Assembly: GCA_040182905.1 (NCBI GenBank)
Contig: JARQWU010000101.1
Coordinates: 1-32,637 of the forward strand
DNA length: 32,637 bases
Direction of reading: 5' to 3'
Source of the DNA: Barthelona sp. PAP020
Lineage: Eukaryota; Metamonada: BaSk clade
Shown here: piece by piece, positions 25,977 through 32,637 of the stretch
How positions within the stretch are numbered: the first letter of the stretch is position 1
Layout: every line of letters starts with the position of its first letter
Notes under the pieces: model-generated
The model's input: only the letters and a program-made list of their open reading frames with translations
Databases searched by the model: none
What the model was told of the DNA's origin: nothing
Position numbers and translations under genes: made by a program

Positions 25977-26678
25977 TCATGCAACTTCTTTTTCAAGGTT
26001 ATCACTGTTGTTTTTTGACAAACTAACTTGACTCAGTTCGTATTGAAAACTCCAATTTAGAATGATAACAGGTAATATTAATAAATATTGAATTAATCCT
26101 CCAATGGAATGCTTAAAGTTATCAACAACACCATTAGGAACCACAGTAAAACCAAATCCAGCAGTAATACTAGCTAAAACTAATGCAATGCACCAAATAA
26201 TACATGAAACCAATCTTGCCTTTCTAACAAATGCAGAAACTAGATTTTTTGAAATAAAATATGTTGAAAAACATTGTATACCAGCAGAAATAAAAAAAAT
26301 TAAAGAGACTAATCGATGAAAATCAAAAGACAATGCAGGATTCAAAGGCACAGATCCAATCATTGATAAACAAATACAAGTAAAAATGCCAAGATATAAC
26401 AATAATTTAGAATGTAAACAATAATAATAAATAATAAAATAATAAAAAATGAATATGGTAGCACACAATAATAAACCAGTTACAAAAAAGGAATTTGAGG
26501 GTTCTTGTTGTGCAATACCGGTTTCACTCAAATATGGAAAATAAAATCCATTCGGTTCATGTTTAACACAAAATATTACTACTGCTCCAACACAACAAAA
26601 CAATGTGAGAAATATTGATACACTTACTGATTTGCTTAAAAATGACTCTTTGTTTTCTTTGTTAAATGGACAAAACAT
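25977..26678 (-). CDS. DRAM/Frag1/Sfk1-family six-helix membrane protein
   Basis: A 233-residue protein with about six hydrophobic helices. The first extracellular or lumenal loop carries FYFPYLSETGIAQQEPSNSF, which corresponds to the conserved PFISDTG...PE motif of the Frag1/DRAM/Sfk1 family. Later helices (FFISAGIQCFSTYFIS, GLIQYLLILPVIILNWSF) fit the same fold, as does the length. Family members include DRAM (lysosomal, autophagy), PGAP2 (GPI anchor remodelling) and yeast Sfk1 (plasma-membrane lipid regulation). This one is closest in length and motif to DRAM, but the exact role cannot be fixed. The C-terminus (NNSDNLEKEVA) is polar. Confidence 0.8.
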   Translation of the reverse strand: MFCPFNKENKESFLSKSVSVSIFLTLFCCVGAVVIFCVKHEPNGFYFPYLSETGIAQQEPSNSFFVTGLLLCATIFIFYYFIIYYYCLHSKLLLYLGIFTCICLSMIGSVPLNPALSFDFHRLVSLIFFISAGIQCFSTYFISKNLVSAFVRKARLVSCIIWCIALVLASITAGFGFTVVPNGVVDNFKHSIGGLIQYLLILPVIILNWSFQYELSQVSLSKNNSDNLEKEVA

Positions 26679-26874
26679 GTTATTTCAAAATAAAAATAAA
26701 AAGGGGGGAAATTTGTCCTGCTTTTGCAAAGAAAAAATTCCTGCAAAAAATGTTTGCTATTTACAAATTAAAAAATAAAACCAATAACATTCAAAAAAAT
26801 AAATGAAAAAATCCTTCAAAGGATTGTTTCCAGGCAAGTACAAAATTACTTTTCTTTCCATATTTTTTTAACCA

Positions 26875-28812
26875 ATGTCCTTAGTTGCAGAAAATTCCGT
26901 GATTAATTGTGTCTTTTTGTTGAAAGAAGCGGAATACATTGATTTAAATGGAGATTTTATTCGTGCCCAATATTTGTATAGTGACGCAATCGAAACATTA
27001 AGAATATTTCAACAACAATTCGGTCCAGATATTCAATCTACAATAATGACGACTTGTTTATATTATCAAGGAAGATTGAATTTATTTTATTCAGATTATA
27101 TTCCACCTCTAATACCATACAATAATCCAAATTTTAACAATTTATGTTTTGAAATTTTAAGAGAATTAAATAATAAATTTTTACTGATGGTTAAACAAAA
27201 AGAAGATGTAACACAGGTTAAATTGACTTTTTGTCATCAATTGATTGAAACAATCATATTTTTATTGAATAAACATAAAACATGTCCGCAATTTTCACCA
27301 TTAGTTAAATCTACCGAAATTCAATTATCAAAGATTTGTGCTACATTATTGTCTTTTTATGAGCAAAACACTTTAAATTTACCAAAACCAAGTTTAAATG
27401 TTTTAGATGATCAAGAAAAGATGATTATTGAACATCATCAAAATTATGTACTTTGGAATGAAAATATTGAAAAAAATTGGAGTTCTCAAAGGGTATCCGC
27501 GTTTACAGATAATGTTACTGAATTATTGGTAAAAAATCTTCCAGAAACAAATTTGATACGTACAAGAAATATTTTCAGTAAAGTTACTCCTCTTCAAGTT
27601 GTAAATATTAGGAGTCCAAGAACTTTAGTTAATATCGGTAGACCATTAAATAGTATACTTTCAATTTTGACTGTTGGAATGTTCTTTGAACAAACGCATC
27701 ACAAGAGAATTGTTTCACAATTATTATATCCTCAACAAAATACCTTACCTTGTGTATCCAAAAGTGGTGAATATCATGTTAAATTGAGATATAATGGTTG
27801 TCAACGTCAAATTATTATTGATGATAGGATTCCATGTTTTGGCGGATCATTTTCTCAAGATATCGTTAAAACACCGGCTGGAATATTTTCCAAGATTCCA
27901 GGAGAGTTATGGCCTTTATTGTTGGAGAAAGCTTGCTCAATTTTACTGTCAAATTATCAAACTACTTGGAATTATATTCCAACTTTATTTTCTGCTTTGT
28001 ATAAATGGTTTCCAACAGAATATTCAATTGATGATATTGATGTGATGAATTTTAAAACGAAGTTTGATAATGACGATATCTTATTAATCTTAGAAACTCC
28101 ATCTTTGTCTACAACTAGAGAACATGAATTAGGATTGTTTTCCAAACAAGGTTATCCAGTATTAGGCATACGAACCATCAAAGGGGTGCCAATTTTTATT
28201 TTAAAAACACCTTCTTTAGCTATATACCCTTGTATTAGAGATCCTGTGCTTGAACAACAAGATGTTATCATGGAATTGAATCATACAATGAATCCTCATA
28301 CCAGAAGGTCTTCTTTCAAAGGTGATGGTCAAGAATTCTACATGAGTTGGCCAATTATTTCCCAAAATTTTTCAAGATTATACATGGCTGAAAGTGTTGA
28401 TGCCTTTAATTTTAAGGCAATTCATCATATTCGTTGTGTTAAAGGTGATATGAACAGAACTGCTCAAATACAAATTAAATTATTGACCAAAACATCTCAG
28501 ATAATGTGGATTCATATTTCAAAGCATATTCAAATCGATTTAGGTAACGAAAATTCATCTGCTGTTGGAACTTCAGTTTGGTTGGGTTCCAGAAATTCAA
28601 GATTTAGTCATGACGATGTCAATGATCCAATGATTTGGAAACAATCTTATGACAATGATCAATATGAAATAACCAAGAAAGTTTATTATAATCCAAAAGA
28701 TTTTGACAATATCATGCTTTCAATTGTTTCAGATCAAGTGATAAGTCAAAGTTATTCAATTTATATTTATGCGGATGCTCCTATTAAATCAATTTATGTT
28801 CATCCAAATTGA
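26875..28812 (+). CDS. calpain-7-like protein, catalytic triad lost
   Basis: A 645-residue protein with the calpain-7/PalB architecture. An N-terminal helical MIT-like repeat (about 10-50, AEYIDLNGDFIRAQYLYSDA) is followed by a CysPc domain from about 230 to 460 and C2-like beta domains to the end. The CysPc match is clear: FFEQTHHKRIVSQLLYPQ, GEYHVKLRYNGCQRQIIIDD, GELWPLLLEKACSILL. Against the calpain-7 sequence as I recall it, the catalytic Cys aligns with N259, the His (PTHAY) with Q425 and the Asn (LKNPW) with T445, so all three triad residues are replaced. MIT domains of calpain-7/PalB bind ESCRT-III. A non-proteolytic ESCRT-linked scaffold is therefore the likely role. An AATAAA follows the stop by about 40 bp. 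Confidence 0.85.
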   Translation: MSLVAENSVINCVFLLKEAEYIDLNGDFIRAQYLYSDAIETLRIFQQQFGPDIQSTIMTTCLYYQGRLNLFYSDYIPPLIPYNNPNFNNLCFEILRELNNKFLLMVKQKEDVTQVKLTFCHQLIETIIFLLNKHKTCPQFSPLVKSTEIQLSKICATLLSFYEQNTLNLPKPSLNVLDDQEKMIIEHHQNYVLWNENIEKNWSSQRVSAFTDNVTELLVKNLPETNLIRTRNIFSKVTPLQVVNIRSPRTLVNIGRPLNSILSILTVGMFFEQTHHKRIVSQLLYPQQNTLPCVSKSGEYHVKLRYNGCQRQIIIDDRIPCFGGSFSQDIVKTPAGIFSKIPGELWPLLLEKACSILLSNYQTTWNYIPTLFSALYKWFPTEYSIDDIDVMNFKTKFDNDDILLILETPSLSTTREHELGLFSKQGYPVLGIRTIKGVPIFILKTPSLAIYPCIRDPVLEQQDVIMELNHTMNPHTRRSSFKGDGQEFYMSWPIISQNFSRLYMAESVDAFNFKAIHHIRCVKGDMNRTAQIQIKLLTKTSQIMWIHISKHIQIDLGNENSSAVGTSVWLGSRNSRFSHDDVNDPMIWKQSYDNDQYEITKKVYYNPKDFDNIMLSIVSDQVISQSYSIYIYADAPIKSIYVHPN

Positions 28813-28851
28813 AATTAAAATCTTCTACTTCAATCTTCTGTAATTATTCTA

Positions 28852-28857
28852 AATAAA
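28852..28857 (+). promoter_or_regulatory. likely polyadenylation signal AATAAA
   Basis: AATAAA lies 39 bp after the TGA of the calpain-7-like gene, the same distance as after the nucleotidyltransferase-like gene at 13320. Confidence 0.4.
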
Positions 28858-28990
28858 TTTCATTTTTTTTATTTTTTAGACCATTGCTATTGTTTTGTGA
28901 ATTTTTAATGTTTTTCCTGTTAGCATTCTTTGAAATGTTCATTGATGATTTGTGGACTTTTATTTCAAATAATAAACACTTTTATTCATT

Positions 28991-31352
28991 TTACAAATTG
29001 CCTACATTTTTTACATAGCCAGAACAAAACTTAACAGCTTGAGAAAACGTAAATGAATCTGTACCATCTTTATCAGCTTCATTGATTAAATAAGCCACAT
29101 CATGATCCGATAATTCATTATCAATCAATCTTAACAATTGATCAAATTGATTTACGTCCAAAACTCCATGGTTATTTTGATCAACGCTATAGAATAGTTC
29201 TCTAAACTTGGCTAAATACTCATAATGTTGCTTTAATTGCCAATTCAACAAAATTTCCATAAACTTATCGAAAGGTACTTTTGTTTTCTCTTCTTCAGGT
29301 AGTAATCCCATCTTAGCCATAACATTATTAAGTTTACCAACTTTTTGCAAATGTTTTGAACGAATTTTTTGTGATTCACTTAAATAATCTCTTCTAACAT
29401 TATGTTGTTGTTCTCCTGTGGCCTGAGATATTCTTTCACTCCAATACTCACTAACCAGAACATTAACAAGATTGATTAACTCAATAGCATGCTCATCATC
29501 ATAAATATCCTTTATAATACGCATCCAATATCTTTCTTTGATGACAGATAAAGATTCACTCAATAACTTATCAATATCAACATTTAATGCCATGGGATTA
29601 TCTTCCGTAATATACACTCTCAATAATTGTTCAACTGTGATCTTCAATTGATCCTGAACGTCCTTAAAATCTTCATCTATTTGATTCAACCGAATCTGTT
29701 CAAATACAGCAACATCACTACTTTCAGATCTAAATTTTTCTATTGCTCCATTTAAAGCTTGAAGATTCTGCTTAATAATAAAAGGTAAACCATATTTAGC
29801 TGTAAAAAAGTCTTGTAAATGTCGATTCATTGTTAATAAAGGTTTTTGTGATCGTTTAGCTTTTTCATCTGCTTCTGCTTTACTTTCATATATTTCTTTT
29901 ATTAAATCTAGTGTTTGTCTCTTGGTTAATGTTTTGGCATAATGTCTTTTGTTTTTATTTGTGTATCCATAAGAATTAGCTTGAGTTTTACGCTCATTAT
30001 GATAAGCTTGTAATCCTTTCTTCTTATTACTTTTTAATGGTGTGGTTATTGTAACAGAAGAAGATATTGTTTGTTCATGATCATTTGAAGTGAGATATGT
30101 GGCATCTTGTGAGCTCATAATTGTTTTATGTTCATGATAACGTCTTTTTTCTTTATTTAACTTTTGTTGCAATAATATAACTTGTTTCTTCAATTGATCA
30201 ACCTCATTTTCATGTTGTTTATCTAATTCTATGATATGTCTTTCCAATTCTTTAACTCTATCAGACATTTCTTCAGTTTTTTGGGTTAAATCCTTGTCAA
30301 CATCGAATAATTGATCTTGATCATGTGCCATATGATCTAACTTTCCCTTTAATGATTTAACAATACTTTCGTGTTCAAAACGAGAATAACACATTAATTG
30401 ACGCATTTTTAAAACATTGGAATGTTGAATCCTTAAAATCTTTCGGAAATATTCTGCTAGATCTTCATTAGAATCTGCTAAAATATCACATAATATTTCC
30501 ATATCAATTGTATAAAAAGAATTACCAACAATTAATCCTTCAAATCTCTCAACTAATTTGTCAAACATCGCCATTTCAGGGTTTCTTTCTTCATCCAATT
30601 CAAGATCAGTCTTTATCTTTTGATATTGTTCATTGATAGTTTGTGCTTTTTGCTCAAAAGTATTGAATCCATCTTGTCTTAATTCTTGTGATTTATCTTT
30701 TCTTAAATATAGTATTTCATGTAAAAGACTAACAGAATCTGTTGAATCATTTTCAAATTCATCAACATCAAACACTTCTTTACCTAACAAAATTAAATCT
30801 TTCAAAGTTTTAATTTCCTCAGTCATCTCTGTGTCTGATTGATTATCTTCCTCATATTCTTCTTCAAATTCTTCTTCTTCTTCTTCATTTTCAACCATTG
30901 AATTGGTGAGATTTTCAAGATGTTCAGCTCCAATATCTTCACAATCAGGTAAATAATCACCATTTACAGAATATAAACCAGGTATACTTTCAATTTCATT
31001 CAAATATTTTGAAGAAAGATTGCTACCATAATCCAAATCCAACCAAATATGTTTCAAATTTGGTAAACTCTTAAAAATACTTATTAAATCTTCAATATTC
31101 TCAACATGATTTCCAACTAAATTGATAGCTTCAACATTTTTGATTTCACTCAAAGATATTGGGATTTGTGGAACATTACATTCAGATAAATCAATAAACT
31201 ATTTTGAATTAGTTAAATCTTAATAATTAAAGATAAAATACCTTCAAATTGGGAAATTTCCCCAGTTCAATTATTATTTCTTCAAATTCAGTTGAGTCAA
31301 CTTCTGGTATCGCAATTCCAACGGAATAAAATTGTTCTCTAATAATTTCCAT
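28991..31352 (-). CDS. LRR, coiled-coil and EF-hand protein, spliced (intron 31199-31241)
   Basis: Exons 31352-31242 and 31198-28991 encode 772 residues. The first exon (MEIIREQFYSVGIAIPEVDS) ends GKFPNLK and continues after splicing as FIDLSECNVPQIPISLSEIK, restoring a leucine-rich repeat; the single-exon frame has no ATG there. LRRs occupy about 25-95, an acidic segment (EEEEEEFEEEYEEDN) follows near 140, a coiled coil spans about 225-405, a helical region holds TLTKRQTLDLIKEIYESKAE and RHLQDFFTAKYGLPFIIKQN, and two EF-hand loops end the protein (DQNNHGVLDVNQ near 710 and DKDGTDSFTFSQ near 746). Both loops have Gln instead of Glu at position 12, so calcium affinity may be low. I recall similar proteins as ciliary or cytoskeletal in flagellates but cannot name a family. 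Confidence 0.8.
31199..31241 (-). other. 43-nt spliceosomal intron
   Basis: On the minus strand the intron begins GTATTT, has ACTAAT nine bases before the acceptor, and ends TCAAAATAG. Removal is in phase 0 and joins two halves of a leucine-rich repeat. Confidence 0.85.
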
Positions 31353-31523
31353 TGCCTAATCGAAGTAATAAAAAAAGAAAAATGCCAACATTCAAATTTT
31401 CAAATTTGTTTTTTTTCTTTATTATCACATTTCAGAGAGTTTTTGGAATTAAGCTATTAAAAAAAAATAATACACATACATCATTTACATAAAGAAAGAT
31501 ACACACGTTCAAATCGAAAAAAT

Positions 31524-32372
31524 TTACTTAAGATATAAACCAATACCAACCAATTGTTCATAATTGAGATTGACACTACCCATATTACCACCAAAACGTT
31601 GGAAAAGGGTTTGAAGTAATTGAAGCATACCGCAACATTCCATAAAACGTTCATAATTTAAGGCGCATTGACCTCCAGTAACATCAAGAATTCTAGCAAT
31701 GTTTTGAATGATACCAGGAGAAATTTGGAATTGAAGTTGACTCAAAGAATTAGGAAGTTCATTCATTTGAATGTAACCATCTTGACCAAATTGCATCCAA
31801 ACACCACGAACACGTTCCAAGAATTGATCCATCATCATAAATTCATTGAAAGAAATATTTCCTTCACCAGATTGATCAAAACAACGAACTAAAATACGAG
31901 CAGTATCCATTTTAAAAGGCATGTTAGGTTGAGAGAAAGCTTGACAGAGTTCAACAGCAGTAATCATACCAGTGTGATCCATGTCCAATTGTTGGAATTT
32001 TTGTTGTAACATCATTTGACGTTGTTGTGGAACAGCACCATAGCGTTGATTCCAGAATTGTTGCATGTCAAATTGACTTTGGAACCCAGGAATTTGGAAA
32101 CCTCCCATCATATTACCGCCCATTTGCATTCCGGGTTGTTGACCCATCATTCCAGGTTGTTGACCCATCATGCCAGGTTGTTGACCCATCATACCAGGTT
32201 GTTGACCCATCATTCCAGGTTGTTGACCCATCATTCCAGGTTGTTGACCCATCATTCCTTGTTGACCCATCATTCCTTGCTGTTGCATTCCCATTCCCAA
32301 AGGTTGGTTGCTCATTCCCATTCCCATGGGTTGTTGGTTCATTCCCATTCCAAGAGGTTGGCCGAAGTTCAT
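31524..32372 (-). CDS. penta-EF-hand protein (ALG-2/peflin/sorcin-like)
   Basis: A 282-residue protein. The N-terminal third is low complexity (G, M, Q, P), including seven tandem GMMGQQ(P) units at residues 33-81. The rest is a penta-EF-hand domain. EF1 (DMDHTGMITAVE) and the next loop (DQSGEGNISFNE) keep calcium ligands at positions 1, 3, 5 and 12. The later loops (GQDGYIQMNE, DVTGGQCALNYE, NMGSVNLNYE) are degenerate, as in family members, and the fifth serves dimerisation. Gly/Pro-rich N-termini are typical of ALG-2, peflin, grancalcin and sorcin, which bind membranes or ESCRT partners when calcium rises. The Met-Gln-Gly version here is unusual. Confidence 0.9.
   Translation of the reverse strand: MNFGQPLGMGMNQQPMGMGMSNQPLGMGMQQQGMMGQQGMMGQQPGMMGQQPGMMGQQPGMMGQQPGMMGQQPGMMGQQPGMQMGGNMMGGFQIPGFQSQFDMQQFWNQRYGAVPQQRQMMLQQKFQQLDMDHTGMITAVELCQAFSQPNMPFKMDTARILVRCFDQSGEGNISFNEFMMMDQFLERVRGVWMQFGQDGYIQMNELPNSLSQLQFQISPGIIQNIARILDVTGGQCALNYERFMECCGMLQLLQTLFQRFGGNMGSVNLNYEQLVGIGLYLK
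32130..32276 (-). repeat. 21-nt tandem repeat coding for GMMGQQP
   Basis: About seven tandem units lie inside the penta-EF-hand gene. They also create long reading frames on the opposite strand and in other frames, which are artefacts of the repeat. Copy number is likely to vary between strains. Confidence 0.9.
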
Positions 32373-32637
32373 TTTTCAATTCAAAAAAAATATGAATGAA
32401 AATTTTCCTTTCTATTTTAAACAACAATCAATTATGTTCTTTTTGACATAACTTTTTTCAATATCACCTAGCAATCTTTTATCAACAAACAAACAAATCA
32501 AATTGACATAAAAATAAAAATAAAACATTTTTATCAATTTTTGTTCACATTTGCAAAATGCTGATTTTTCGCAAATTCCATATATACAGAGAATAATAAA
32601 TGCAAACTTTCAATAATATTGTCATATACAGGGATAT
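32373..32637. other. right-edge spacer
   Basis: 265 bp of A/T-rich sequence upstream of the penta-EF-hand start. It should contain that gene's promoter; no other gene or RNA element is visible before the window ends. Confidence 0.5.

Noticed and set aside
25806-26018. A 70-codon plus-strand reading frame before the DRAM-like gene
   Set aside because: Composition is that of A/T-rich spacer (F, K, N, I), and it overlaps the 3' end of the opposite gene.
32016-32427. Overlapping reading frames on both strands over the repeat
   Set aside because: They are produced by the 21-nt repeat of the penta-EF-hand gene and show repeat-derived composition only.

Overview
This window looks like nuclear DNA from a flagellated, AT-rich unicellular eukaryote (protist). 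Genes are single or almost single exon, sit on both strands, and are separated by short A/T-rich spacers with long poly-A and poly-T runs. The products are eukaryotic: the BMS1 GTPase, an NDR-type kinase, a calpain-7-like protein, a penta-EF-hand protein, a Lifeguard/TMBIM protein, a DRAM-type protein and a CCDC42/CFAP73-type axonemal protein. TAA, TAG and TGA are all used as stops, so the code is standard. I cannot fix the lineage. A compact, intron-poor genome with a ciliary gene and introns carrying rigid motifs fits an excavate-type protist better than an animal, fungus or plant, but this is inference.

Layout. 1-1048(-): WD40 protein running off the left edge. About 1385-1780: G/C-richer block of hairpins ending in a T run, an unidentified ncRNA candidate. 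1812-6788(-): CCDC42/CFAP73-like coiled coil, ANP32-like LRR protein, Lifeguard protein and a disulfide-reductase-like flavoprotein that lacks its cysteines. 7015-9939(+): BMS1. 10268-11321(+): broken ankyrin-repeat pseudogene. 11548-13320(+): nucleotidyltransferase-like protein. 13758-19625(-): very divergent beta-tubulin-like protein, AEC transporter, acidic coiled-coil protein and threonine synthase. 19981-20057(+): C/D snoRNA U24. 20424-22594(+): membrane RING protein and an SLC45/SUT-like transporter with a 35-nt intron. 22777-23691(-): type I membrane protein. 23890-25215(+): NDR-like kinase. 25977-26678(-): DRAM/Frag1/Sfk1 protein. 26875-28812(+): calpain-7-like protein without its catalytic triad. 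28991-31352(-): LRR, coiled-coil and EF-hand protein with a 43-nt intron. 31524-32372(-): penta-EF-hand protein with a 21-nt coding repeat.

The genes do not form one pathway. BMS1 and U24 both act in ribosome biogenesis but are far apart. What recurs is catalytic-site erosion: the calpain, the flavoprotein and the tubulin each keep their fold while changing the residues that define the chemistry. The two introns are only 35 and 43 nt long and share GTATTT at the donor and ACTAAT just before the acceptor. I found no single clearly novel multi-gene system. The best leads are the structured RNA near 1.4-1.8 kb, the intron architecture, the divergent tubulin, and the nucleotidyltransferase-like gene beside an ankyrin pseudogene. 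Family assignments rest on remembered motifs, without database searches.
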